Source of the DNA: Methylobacterium frigidaeris
GTDB lineage: Bacteria; Pseudomonadota; Alphaproteobacteria; Rhizobiales; Beijerinckiaceae
NCBI RefSeq assembly: GCF_022179185.1
Contig: NZ_BPQJ01000015.1
Location: 62,001-126,000, forward strand
Reading direction: 5' to 3'
DNA length: 64,000 bases
Part shown: in pieces, positions 7,498 to 15,514 of the stretch
Numbering within the stretch: the first letter of the stretch is position 1
How the letters are laid out: each line of letters starts with the position of its first letter
The notes under the pieces: generated by a model
Told to the model about the DNA's origin: nothing
Database searches by the model: none
Seen by the model: only the letters and a program-made list of their open reading frames with translations
Program-made: the position numbers and the translations under genes

Positions 7498-8216
7498 TGC
7501 CGTTCCCGGGCGCGGAAGCCGCGCTGCAGAGCTTCCTCCTCGCCTTCTCGGCCCTGTTCTCGATCGTCAACCCGCCCGGGGCGGCGCTGATCTTCGCGCA
7601 GGTCACGGCCGGGCGGATGCACGCCGAGCGCACCTGGCTCGCCCGCCGCATCGGCGCCTACGCGGCTGCCGTGATGCTGGTCTCGCTCTGGGCCGGGGCC
7701 TCGGTGCTCAGCTTCTTCGGCATCTCGCTCGCGGCCCTGCGCATCGCCGGTGGCCTCGTCGTGGCGGCGCAGGCCTGGACTCTCCTCGCCGCGCCGGAGC
7801 AGCGCGAGGCCCGCAAGACCGCGCAGGCCGAGCCGGTGCAGGGCAACGAGGCCGATCCCGAGCCCGCAGCACTCGCCGAGGTGGCGTTCTTCCCCCTCAC
7901 GCTGCCCTTCACCACCGGGCCCGGCACGATCGCGGTGGCGATCGCGCTCGGCGCCGGCCGGCCGGAGGGCGGGGCCGACCGGATCGCCTACCTCGCCGGC
8001 GCCTCCGCCGCCGCCCTCGTCATCGCCCTGATGGTGCTGCTCGCTTACGCCTCGGCCGACCGGCTGGTGGAGCGGCTCGGCCATGCGAGGGCCCGGGTGC
8101 TCGGGCGGCTCGCCGCCTTCCTGCTCCTCTGCGTCGGCACCCAGATCACGCTCACCGGCGTCACCGACGTGCTGGGTCCGCTCATCGCGAACGCCAGGCC
8201 AGGGTTCGACCGTTGA
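7497..8216 (+). CDS. MarC-family (UPF0056) integral membrane protein
   Basis: The 239-residue protein has about six membrane helices. The first contains FSALFSIVNPPGAALIFAQVT, typical of MarC, and the central FFPLTLPFTTGPGTIAVAIALG is the family signature loop. Despite the historical name, MarC proteins are not shown to confer multiple drug resistance and the transported substrate is unknown. A charged cytosolic loop (about residues 100-130) separates the two halves. The start ATG overlaps the preceding methyltransferase stop. The 3' end overlaps the convergent hydrolase gene by 35 bases. Confidence 0.93.
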   Translation: MPFPGAEAALQSFLLAFSALFSIVNPPGAALIFAQVTAGRMHAERTWLARRIGAYAAAVMLVSLWAGASVLSFFGISLAALRIAGGLVVAAQAWTLLAAPEQREARKTAQAEPVQGNEADPEPAALAEVAFFPLTLPFTTGPGTIAVAIALGAGRPEGGADRIAYLAGASAAALVIALMVLLAYASADRLVERLGHARARVLGRLAAFLLLCVGTQITLTGVTDVLGPLIANARPGFDR

Positions 8217-9213
8217 GCGCCATCTGAGCCTCGACCGCCCGCAGGATCCGGGCCTTGGCCGAGTAGTGGATCATGTGGCCCTGGCCCGGCAGCAGGGTCA
8301 GGGTGCTGCCCGCCACCTCCGCGTGGAGGCGGCAGGATTGCTCGGCAGGCTCCACAACGGCGTCGGCGTCGCCCGACAGGATCGCCACCGGCAGCCGCAA
8401 GCCTGCGTAGCGCGGCTGCAGCAGGGCGACGGCGGTGTTCATGCTGGCGGTGTCCTCGGCGCTCGCCCGCCCTTGCGTGGCGGAGAGCGAGAGCGCGACG
8501 GGGAAGCGCGCGGTGAACCGCGCAGGCACGGCCTGCGGCTTGAACACGTGGCGGAAGACCTTCGGCGCCAGCATCTGCCCGACCGCCTCCGGCATCATCG
8601 CCCGGGCCGCGTCGCCGACGCCCGGGACGGCGAGCGGCGCGATCAGCGCCACGTCGGCCCGCCGGCCCGGATAGTAGTAGCCGGAGAGCAGCACCAGCCC
8701 GCGCAGGTCGAGATCCTCGTGGATCGCCAGTGCCAGCGAGACGATGGTGCCCCAGGAATGGCCGACGACCACCGGCCGCTCGACGTTCATCTCGGCGAGC
8801 ACGTGGCCGATCAGCCGCGCCTGGGCGGCGGCGGTCCAGACCCAGTGCCGCGGCCTCTCGGTATGGCCGAAGCCGGGCCGGTCGATCGCGATGACCCGGT
8901 AGGTCTTGGCCAGCTGCTCCACCAGCCCGCAGATGACGAAATCCTCCGCCATCGTGCCGTTGCCGTGGATCAGCACCACCGGCCGGCCCTTGCCGCGGAC
9001 GATGATGTGCACCCGCACCCCGTCGACCTCGACGAAGCGGCCCGGTGGCTTGTGCGCCGGCTCGGTCGTCTTCAGCGCCTCGGCGCCGCGCTGCATCAGC
9101 ACTCCGGTCCGGCGCACCGCGGCGGCGTTGGCCTTGGCGGTGGCGCGCAGGATCTTGACGGCGCCGCTGGCGGCGCGGCGGGTGGCGCGCCCTGGAACGA
9201 ACCGAAAGGCCAT
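8182..9213 (-). CDS. Alpha/beta-fold hydrolase
   Basis: The 343-residue product begins with a basic N-terminal stretch of about 50 residues and then an alpha/beta hydrolase domain. The oxyanion strand is RPVVLIHGNGTMAEDF, the nucleophile elbow is VVGHSWGTIVS with Ser in GHSWG, the acid is in LSGDADAVVEP, and the catalytic His is in LLPGQGHMIHY. IAIDRPGFGHTERP is a further family mark. Substrate is not predictable; relatives include epoxide and ester hydrolases. ATG at 9213 is chosen because it precedes the arginine-rich start and the longer upstream frame overlaps dapB antisense. Confidence 0.88.
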   Translation of the reverse strand: MAFRFVPGRATRRAASGAVKILRATAKANAAAVRRTGVLMQRGAEALKTTEPAHKPPGRFVEVDGVRVHIIVRGKGRPVVLIHGNGTMAEDFVICGLVEQLAKTYRVIAIDRPGFGHTERPRHWVWTAAAQARLIGHVLAEMNVERPVVVGHSWGTIVSLALAIHEDLDLRGLVLLSGYYYPGRRADVALIAPLAVPGVGDAARAMMPEAVGQMLAPKVFRHVFKPQAVPARFTARFPVALSLSATQGRASAEDTASMNTAVALLQPRYAGLRLPVAILSGDADAVVEPAEQSCRLHAEVAGSTLTLLPGQGHMIHYSAKARILRAVEAQMALNGRTLAWRSR

Positions 9214-9357
9214 GGGATCTCCGGCGCGATGCTGCACTGCGGGATAAGATGGGGCCTTCTCGTTCCCGCGCATATCCCCCCGCCCTGCCTTGGCAGCATC
9301 GTCGGGCCCCTGTACGAGGCCCGGACGGGGCGGTTGGAAGCCGCCGGCACCAGGAGC

Positions 9358-10164
9358 ATGACCGCCATGCGTCTCGTCGTCGTCGGCGCCTCCGGGCGCA
9401 TGGGCCGGATGCTGATCCAGGCCGTGGCCGGCGCCGAGGGCTGCACGCTCTCGGGCGCGATCGAGCGCGAGGGCTCTCCGGCGCTCGGCCAGGACGCCGG
9501 CGTGCTCGCCGGGCTCCCCTCCCTGGGCGTCCCGGTCACCGACGATCCGCTGCCGGCCTTCGTCGAGGCCGACGGCGTGCTCGATTTCACGGCGCCGGCC
9601 GCCACTGTGTTCTACGCCGAACTCGCCGCCCAGGCCCGCATCGTCCACGTGGTCGGCACCACCGGCCTGTCGCCGGACGACTTCGCCAAGCTGAAGGCAG
9701 CCGCCTTCCACGCCCGCATCGTGCAGTCGGGCAACATGTCGCTCGGCGTCAACCTGCTGGCGGGCCTGGTGCGCAAGGTCGCCGCCACCCTCGGCGACGA
9801 GTACGACATCGAGATCCTGGAGATGCACCACCGCCACAAGGTGGATGCGCCCTCCGGCACTGCGCTGCTGCTGGGCGAGGCCGCGGCAGAGGGCCGCAAC
9901 GTCGCGCTTCGCGAGCGCAAGGTCGCGGTGCGCGACGGCCATACCGGCCCGCGCGAGCCCGGCAGCATCGGCTTCGCGACGCTCCGCGGCGGCAGCGTCG
10001 TCGGCGAGCACAGCGTGATCTTCGCCGGCGCCGGCGAGCGCATCGAACTCACGCACCTCGCCAGCGACCGCGGCCTGTTCGCCGCCGGCGCCGTCAAGGC
10101 CGCCCTCTGGGCGCAATCCCGCGAGCCCGGCCTCTACGGCATGGACGACGTGCTGGGCCTCTGA
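9358..10164 (+). CDS. dapB: 4-hydroxy-tetrahydrodipicolinate reductase
   Basis: DapB reduces the product of DapA with NAD(P)H in the diaminopimelate/lysine pathway, needed for peptidoglycan. Visible motifs are VVVGASGRMGRMLIQ (nucleotide binding), the middle DFTAPAATV, VVGTTGLS, and the family signature EILEMHHRHKVDAPSGTAL, in which the HH-x-x-K and GT residues act in catalysis and binding. Length (268 aa) is typical. Two starts are possible: ATG 9358 sits one base after AGGAG, while ATG 9367 has ten bases of spacing and may be the real one (265 aa). It is followed 33 bases later by gpmA. Confidence 0.96.
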   Translation: MTAMRLVVVGASGRMGRMLIQAVAGAEGCTLSGAIEREGSPALGQDAGVLAGLPSLGVPVTDDPLPAFVEADGVLDFTAPAATVFYAELAAQARIVHVVGTTGLSPDDFAKLKAAAFHARIVQSGNMSLGVNLLAGLVRKVAATLGDEYDIEILEMHHRHKVDAPSGTALLLGEAAAEGRNVALRERKVAVRDGHTGPREPGSIGFATLRGGSVVGEHSVIFAGAGERIELTHLASDRGLFAAGAVKAALWAQSREPGLYGMDDVLGL

Positions 10165-10197
10165 AACTTTCCCCCTGACAACGGAGCGACACGCATC

Positions 10198-10821
10198 ATG
10201 GAGCGTCTTCTCGTCCTCGCGCGCCACGGCCAGAGCGAGTGGAACCTGAAGAACCTGTTCACCGGCTGGAAGGATCCGGGGCTCACCGAGCTCGGCGTCG
10301 AGGAGGCGCGGGCAGCCGGGCGGCGGCTCAAGGCGAAGGGCGTGCAGTTCGACGTCGCCTTCACCTCGGACCTCACCCGGGCCCAGCGCACCTGCGCGCT
10401 GATCCTGGAGGAGCTCGGCCAGTCCGGCCTGCCGACGCACGCCGACGCCGCCCTCAACGAGCGCGATTACGGCGACCTCTCGGGCCTCAACAAGGACGAT
10501 GCCCGCGCCAAGTGGGGCGAGGAGCAGGTCCACGTGTGGCGCCGTTCCTACGACGTGCCCCCGCCCGGCGGCGAGAGCCTGAAGGACACCGTGGCCCGGG
10601 TGCTGCCCTACACCATGCGGGAGATCCTGCCCCGCGTGATGCGCGGCGAGCGCGTGCTGGTGGCGGCCCACGGCAACTCGCTGCGCGCCCTCGTGATGGT
10701 GCTCGACGGCCTCACCACCGAGACGATCCCCAGCCTCGAACTCGCCACCGGCGTGCCGCTGGTCTACCGGCTGAAGGACGACACCACGGTCGCCACGAAG
10801 GAAGTCCTCGACCGCGACTGA
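10198..10821 (+). CDS. gpmA: 2,3-bisphosphoglycerate-dependent phosphoglycerate mutase
   Basis: The enzyme interconverts 3- and 2-phosphoglycerate in glycolysis and gluconeogenesis. It has the phosphohistidine motif LARHGQSEWN (His at residue 10), FTGWKDPGLTELG, TSDLTRAQRTC, the acidic NERDYGDLSGLNK, and the second catalytic His in VLVAAHGNSLRALV. At 207 residues it is the short alphaproteobacterial form, lacking the insert of the 250-residue E. coli enzyme. It probably shares a transcript with dapB, 33 bases upstream, although the pathways differ. Confidence 0.95.
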   Translation: MERLLVLARHGQSEWNLKNLFTGWKDPGLTELGVEEARAAGRRLKAKGVQFDVAFTSDLTRAQRTCALILEELGQSGLPTHADAALNERDYGDLSGLNKDDARAKWGEEQVHVWRRSYDVPPPGGESLKDTVARVLPYTMREILPRVMRGERVLVAAHGNSLRALVMVLDGLTTETIPSLELATGVPLVYRLKDDTTVATKEVLDRD

Positions 10822-10966
10822 GCGACGCTTGCCCGGTCCCTGCGCCCGACCCAATCCGGCGGGCGCAGGGCCGTCGGCCCGAGCGTTGTCGGCCGAGAGC
10901 TGCCGCCACCGCGATCTCGCGCGACGCTCCTTGCACCCTCCGCAGGGCTGCCCGCGAAAAGAAGAG

Positions 10967-11010
10967 GCGCCGATCTCCCCTCTCCCACACGGGAGAGGGG
11001 AGATCGGCGC
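10967..11010. repeat. Perfect 20-bp palindromic hairpin downstream of gpmA
   Basis: The 20-base arm starting GCGCCGATCTCC (10967-10986) and its exact complement (10991-11010) flank the loop ACAC. It lies 146 bases beyond the gpmA stop and has no T-run. It may act as a transcription or mRNA-stability element, or be a REP-type repeat. The rest of the 568-base spacer 10822-11389 has no supported gene. Its last 110 bases are AT-rich (ATAATTTGTTAACATTTACG) and probably hold the fkbM promoter. Confidence 0.7.
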
Positions 11011-11389
11011 TTGATCTTCAAAGGATTTTACCGGACAACCCTGCACGGTCCGGGAACGGAGACCCGATTCCCTGTCTCGATCCCGTCGCGAGGAGTGTCG
11101 TCGACATCGTGCGCGAATCGTTGGAAGGGAAGGGTTCTGCGTCTCCCACGACCATGGATCGAGAGCCGATCCACCCGACACTGCGCAGTCCGCCGTGACG
11201 GGCCGACGGCGCCCTGGATCGGACAAACCGACGAGTCCTCTCGGTGAAGCTTGCTGTCGTTCGGGCTCTTGCAGGCGTAAGTCGAGCATAATTTGTTAAC
11301 ATTTACGAATGCGAGCAGTCGCGACCGATCGCACATAGTTGTTAGTTTTTACCGACGCGCTCAGTCTCGGCGAAGGAGCATCCGCTTTG

Positions 11390-12277
11390 ATGAAGCGCGG
11401 TCTTGGACGTTTGTTCAGTCGATCTTCTCATCATCCGAGCATCAATGTTGGTGCTGAACTGCCCGATCACGGTTGCGTCGAAGTCAATTTCGCTGGACGT
11501 ACCTTCAGGCTCGATACGGCGAACGGCGCCGATCAGGTCGCGCGCGATATCGTGGCGGGCAGCTACGAGGCGCCACTTCCGATGCTGATGATGGCAAGCA
11601 TCATCCGCGTCGAGGGCGCCTTCATCGATGTCGGTGCCAATACGGGGCTGTACTCGGTGATGGCCGCCATCATCGCCCCTGGACGGCCGATACTGGCCTT
11701 CGAGCCGCTGCCATTGGCGCTCGCGGCCTTGAGGCGCAACATCGCGGCGAACAACATTCAGAACGTGGTCACGGTCGATGACAGTGCGCTGAGCAATCGA
11801 CTGGGCAAGGCCACGCTGCACATTCCCGATCCCAGTCACGGCCTGATCGAGACCAGCGCCTCCCTCGAGGCCGATTTCAAGCCTCGCGACCTCGCCAGCA
11901 CCAGTCTGGAAGTGAACGTCACCACGCTCGACAGCCTCGACATTCAGGGCCCGATCGGCGTGATCAAGGTCGACATTGAAGGGCACGAGCACGCCTTTCT
12001 CGAGGGCGCGCGGAACACGATCTCGCGCGAGCGGCCGATCGTCTTCATCGAGCTGCTCCAGAGCGGGCAGAGCCACCGCATCCGGCATTTCGTGCGCGAC
12101 ACGAACTACCTGGATTTCCGCCTCAGGCCCGACATGGCGATCCATGATGGGGGCGAGGTCTTGCACGATCCCCAGGCCTGGAACCACGCGCTCGTGCCGG
12201 TCGAACGTCTGCAGAAGTTCCAGGAGGCGTGCAACTCGTGCGGCCTCGCCATGCTGCGCCGCTTCACGCCATCGTAG
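11390..12277 (+). CDS. FkbM-family SAM-dependent methyltransferase
   Basis: The 295-residue protein shows the FkbM domain at about residues 80-250: FIDVGANTGLYSVMAA (SAM-binding motif I), ILAFEPLPLALAALRRNI, VDDSALSNRLGKATL, IKVDIEGHEHAFLEGA, and PIVFIELL. FkbM enzymes O-methylate sugars, lipids or polyketides. Here the gene stands alone, with no biosynthetic cluster, so the substrate is unknown. ATG 11390 is preceded by AAGGAG with 11 bases of spacing; a TTG three bases upstream has spacing of 8, and an upstream TTG at 11339 lacks a good site. Codon use is a little less GC-rich than neighbours, consistent with transfer. Confidence 0.9.
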   Translation: MKRGLGRLFSRSSHHPSINVGAELPDHGCVEVNFAGRTFRLDTANGADQVARDIVAGSYEAPLPMLMMASIIRVEGAFIDVGANTGLYSVMAAIIAPGRPILAFEPLPLALAALRRNIAANNIQNVVTVDDSALSNRLGKATLHIPDPSHGLIETSASLEADFKPRDLASTSLEVNVTTLDSLDIQGPIGVIKVDIEGHEHAFLEGARNTISRERPIVFIELLQSGQSHRIRHFVRDTNYLDFRLRPDMAIHDGGEVLHDPQAWNHALVPVERLQKFQEACNSCGLAMLRRFTPS

Positions 12278-12428
12278 GGGCCCCCGTCCCGTTCGGTCGA
12301 TGCACCCAATGGCGAGCCGGACCCTCCCGAAAGGAATGCAGTCCGGGCCATTGCCGCGACCTCCATCCATCCCACCTGTCGTCACATGGTGCGCGTCTCG
12401 GACGCCCCATCCGGCAAAGGAGAGACAG

Positions 12429-12773
12429 ATGGTCGACACCGATCGCATCACCGGCGCAGCGCGCGAGATCGGCGGCAAGGCGCAGGCCGCCGTCGGGGAC
12501 CTCGCGGGCGACCGCCGCACCGAGGTCGAGGGTCGCTTCCGCGAGGCGCAGGGGCGGGCCGAGAGCCTGGCCGGCGAGGCTCGCGACGGGCTGCGCGACG
12601 CCGCCGACACCGCCATCGACTACGCCGAGGACGCCTACGAGCGCGGCCGCCACGCGGCGCGGCAGGGCGCCCGCACAGTGACCCATTACGTCGAGGAGAC
12701 CCCGCTCATCGCCCTGCTGATCGCCGGCGCCGTCGGCTACGGCCTCGCGCTCCTGGTGCACGGGCGCCGCTGA
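12429..12773 (+). CDS. CsbD-like stress protein with C-terminal membrane helix
   Basis: The 114-residue product begins with the CsbD core (DRITGAAREIGGKAQAAVGD, residues 5-24), continues with a long charged amphipathic helix (RFREAQGRAESLAGEARDGL), and ends in a single membrane helix (LIALLIAGAVGYGLALLV) followed by HGRR. CsbD-type proteins are general stress-response proteins of unclear mechanism. The helical part and membrane anchor resemble YqjD/ElaB proteins that tether ribosomes or DNA to the membrane, so the product may be a fusion-like variant. A purine-rich site precedes ATG 12429. It is 59 bases upstream of a second membrane protein gene. Confidence 0.82.
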   Translation: MVDTDRITGAAREIGGKAQAAVGDLAGDRRTEVEGRFREAQGRAESLAGEARDGLRDAADTAIDYAEDAYERGRHAARQGARTVTHYVEETPLIALLIAGAVGYGLALLVHGRR

Positions 12774-12832
12774 GCGCCTCCACCGAGCAAACTTTTTCGC
12801 GAGAGGAATTTTTGCGAGAGGAGTTTCCCGCC

Positions 12833-13699
12833 ATGGCGCTCCGCCCCGCCGCAGCGTCCCCGCGCGAGTCCTTCTCCGCCGGGACCGTCCCGATCGCGGA
12901 CGACCTGCGCACGGTGATGCTCCACCGCCTGTCCTGGGGCGCCGTCCTCGCCGGGGCCGCCTCCGCCCTGGTGGTGCAGCTGGTCCTCACCCTGATCGGC
13001 ATCGGCGTCGGACTCGCCGCTGTGAGCGCCACCACCGGCGACAATCCCGGGGTCGGCACCCTGTCCCAGGGCGCGCTGCTGTGGTGGGTCTTCTCCGGCC
13101 TCTTCGCCTCGGCGGTCGGCGGCTTCCTCGCCGGTCGCCTCTCCGGCAAGCCCGCCGCCACGGCGGGCCATCACGGCCTGATCTCCTTCGTGGCGACGAC
13201 CCTGGTGCTGGTCTACCTCTCGACCTCGGCGGCGGGCGGGCTGCTCGGTGGCGCCGCCGGGGGACTGGCCTCGGCGCTCGGCGGCACCGTGAGGACCGCG
13301 GCCGAGACCGCCGCACCCTCCCTCGGCCGGGCCGCCGATCCCTTTGCGGGCATCGAGCGTCAGGTCCGCGACACGGCGGGCGGGCAGGATCCGCAGGCCC
13401 TGCGCGACACGACCGTTCAGGCGGTGCGGGCGGCGCTGACCGGCGATGCCGCCCAGCAGCAGCAGGCGCGCGACCGCGCCGCCGAGGCGCTGTCCAAGGC
13501 GAAGGCCATTCCGGTCGACCAGGCCCGCCAGCAGGTGCAGGATTACGAGACGCAGTACCGCGAGGCCGCCAACCAAGCCCGGCAGGCCGCCGAGGCGACC
13601 CGCAAGGCGGCGGCGCAGGGCGCGCTCTACGCGGCGGGAGCCCTGATCCTCGGCGCCCTGGCTGCCTACCTGGCCGGGCGGTCGGGCGCGGTGACCTGA
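12833..13699 (+). CDS. Membrane protein of unknown function with glycine-rich core and helical linker
   Basis: The 288-residue protein starts at ATG 12833, preceded by GAGAGGAG with nine bases of spacing. Three membrane segments are seen early: WGAVLAGAASALVVQLVLTL (about 35-54), LLWWVFSGLFASAVGGFLAG, and FVATTLVLVYLSTSAAGG, rich in glycine and alanine. A long Gln/Ala/Arg-rich helix follows (residues 190-260, with DAAQQQQARDRAAEALSKA), probably a coiled coil outside the membrane. A final membrane helix (ALYAAGALILGALAAYLAG) closes the protein. Methylobacterium proteins of this kind are sometimes labelled PhnA-like, a name with no functional backing. It is likely cotranscribed with the CsbD-like gene in a stress operon. 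Confidence 0.75.
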   Translation: MALRPAAASPRESFSAGTVPIADDLRTVMLHRLSWGAVLAGAASALVVQLVLTLIGIGVGLAAVSATTGDNPGVGTLSQGALLWWVFSGLFASAVGGFLAGRLSGKPAATAGHHGLISFVATTLVLVYLSTSAAGGLLGGAAGGLASALGGTVRTAAETAAPSLGRAADPFAGIERQVRDTAGGQDPQALRDTTVQAVRAALTGDAAQQQQARDRAAEALSKAKAIPVDQARQQVQDYETQYREAANQARQAAEATRKAAAQGALYAAGALILGALAAYLAGRSGAVT

Positions 13700-13718
13700 G
13701 CGGCGGCGCGGTGGGCGA

Positions 13719-14075
13719 TCACCGTGTCGCCGGTGCCACCGGAGGCGGCTGGCGCGGCAGGGCGCCGTCGGCGAGCTGCAGGCAGGTCAGCAGGGCGACG
13801 TAGGAGGGCGCGTCGCCGATCGCGTTCTCCTCGCGGCAGGCCTGCCGGTGCGCAGGCGGAAGCCGCGCCCACTGGCGCCGCAGGGTGCGCCGCGCCGCAC
13901 GCTCGTCGAACAGGCAGCCGCGGTCGCTCGCGGGATCGACGCGGGAACCGTCCGCGCGCTCCAGCCCGCAGGCCCCGCGTGGGGCGAAGGTGGGAAAATC
14001 CGCGCCGTGCGCCGCGGCGGGGCCCGACAGGGCCAGCCCGATCAGGACGGGAAGCGGTGTCCGACGCACTCTCAC
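13719..14075 (-). CDS. Small secreted protein of unknown function
   Basis: GTG at 14075 is chosen because GGAGG sits five bases upstream, and because it starts a signal peptide (VRVRRTPLPVLIGLALSGPAA, cleaved near AHGA). The longer frame from 14192 would bury this signal. The mature part (about 95 residues) has four cysteines (ACGLE, RGCLFDE, QACREE, LTCLQ), suggesting two disulfides in the periplasm, and an arginine-rich helix LRRQWARLPPAHRQ. The phrase PAHRQACREENAIGDAPSYVA is typical of a small family of alphaproteobacterial exported proteins, with no known role. It lies next to yfdX on the same strand. Confidence 0.65.
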   Translation of the reverse strand: MRVRRTPLPVLIGLALSGPAAAHGADFPTFAPRGACGLERADGSRVDPASDRGCLFDERAARRTLRRQWARLPPAHRQACREENAIGDAPSYVALLTCLQLADGALPRQPPPVAPATR

Positions 14076-14172
14076 GGCGACCTCCGACGGCGATCCGGCT
14101 CCGGATGCGAGGGCCGGGGACGACGGCACATCCGTCCCCGACCCTCGCGATGAATTCAGGTCGTCGACAGGC

Positions 14173-14970
14173 TTACTTCGTCGCCTTGCCATCCGCCTGC
14201 GCGGCGGATTGCGGGGCCGCGGGCTTGGCGGTCGTGGTCGCGGCGGCCTTCTGGGGCAAGCCCACCACGTCGATCACGTCGAAGCGCATCCCGTCCTCGG
14301 CGGTCTTCAGCACCGCGTTCGCCTCGTAATACTTGCCCTGGCCGATCAGCGAGGCGGCCTGGTTCACGTCGGCGGTGATCTTGTCGAGGGGCAGCACCGC
14401 CATGACGAAGTTCACGTCGACATGGGCGAGCCGCAGCTTCTCGATGGCGCCCTTCTGGTCGCCGTTGGCGAGGCTCTTGTTCGCCTCGGTCACGGCCGAG
14501 GCCTTCTGGGGCGTCGCCACGAAATCCTCGCCGAGCGTCATCTGCGCATCGACGGGCACCCAGGCGACCTTGTCCTTGGAGACCGGCTTGCCATCCGTCG
14601 ACTTCGCGTCGGCCGTCTTGTCGGTCTTCGCCTGGGCCGCCGTGAGGTCGGCCGGCGTCTTCAGTTCGGCCTCCGCCTTGGTGAACACGGCATTGTCCGT
14701 CTTCGCCTTCGCGAGCGCCGCCTGGGCCTTGCCGATGAGCGCCTTGGCCTGGGCGGGGTCGGCGTCGAAGATGGCGATGCGGGCGAGGTGCATGTCGCGG
14801 AACGCCTGGGCGCCGTCCTTCGAGAGCTTGCCGACATCCTGGTCGACCGCCCGTTGGGCCGCGCTCTCCTGCGTCGCCACCGGCTTGGTCGCCTGCTCGG
14901 TCGCATAGGCGGCGCCGCCGAGGAGCGTGGTCGCGACGAGAGCGGCAGCAAGAGATTTCCGGTAGAACAT
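14173..14970 (-). CDS. YfdX-family periplasmic protein
   Basis: The 265-residue product begins at ATG 14970, preceded by AGAGGAGG with seven bases of spacing. It has a signal peptide (MFYRKSLAAALVATTLLGGA, cut after AYA). The YfdX domain (about residues 45-245) is helical, with ARIAIFDADPAQAKALIGKA, PLDKITADVNQAASLIGQGK and YYEANAVLKTAEDGMRFDVI, which match the family. YfdX proteins are periplasmic and induced by acid or envelope stress in enteric bacteria; chaperone-like activity has been proposed. The Ala/Lys-rich tail (AAATTTAKPAAPQSAAQ) is probably disordered. Confidence 0.9.
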   Translation of the reverse strand: MFYRKSLAAALVATTLLGGAAYATEQATKPVATQESAAQRAVDQDVGKLSKDGAQAFRDMHLARIAIFDADPAQAKALIGKAQAALAKAKTDNAVFTKAEAELKTPADLTAAQAKTDKTADAKSTDGKPVSKDKVAWVPVDAQMTLGEDFVATPQKASAVTEANKSLANGDQKGAIEKLRLAHVDVNFVMAVLPLDKITADVNQAASLIGQGKYYEANAVLKTAEDGMRFDVIDVVGLPQKAAATTTAKPAAPQSAAQADGKATK

Positions 14971-15276
14971 GGCCAAGCCTCCTCTTGGTGTCGATGCCGG
15001 TGTTATTTGCGGCATCAGCGCGTTGGCTACGTTCTGATAATACATCTGCGAGGACGGAGTTGCGGATTTTCTTCATTAAAAGCTCGTAACGCAGCGGAAA
15101 GTAGCGCGTCGATTGCCGGCAGTCGGGGCGCCTGTCAGCCACGCTTGAGGAAGCATGTCGCGGCGGTCGAAACCTGGGGCGCCGGCGACGGGGCGGGGCG
15201 ATGCGTCCCTCGCCGCCTCGACTGCCGATATGCCTGGGGAAGCGCAGTCACGACTTCTGCGCTTCGCTCGACAAAC

Positions 15277-15340
15277 TCGACATCCGCCGAGTCATTCCGG
15301 GTTTCGCTGCCCGGTCCCGGAATGACTCGGCGGATGTCGA
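15277..15340. repeat. Perfect 25-bp inverted repeat with family B core
   Basis: Arms at 15277-15301 and 15316-15340 are exact complements around the 14-base loop TTTCGCTGCCCGGT, and the inner part GTCATTCCGGG is the family B core. It lies 175 bases beyond the hbdH stop in a 544-base spacer (14971-15514) that holds no other supported feature. On transcription it would form a very stable hairpin and could end the hbdH operon, though no T-run is present. Confidence 0.7.
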
Positions 15341-15514
15341 TGTTCTAGAGTGAATGATTGGTCGTTATCGCGCTCGGGACGAGGCCCAAACCAGGATAGA
15401 GCATGTGAAATAGGATCAGATGAAAATCTGTAATGCCGGTCCTCGCCGGGCGCCGGTTCCATCCGGCCGACACGGCATCCGCGGGGAGCCGGGATCCCGG
15501 CTCCCCGCGCCGTC

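Noticed and set aside
8182..11289. Very long reverse frame spanning the hydrolase, dapB and gpmA
   Set aside because: Only the part from 9213 to 8182 is a protein (the hydrolase). The rest runs antisense to dapB and gpmA.
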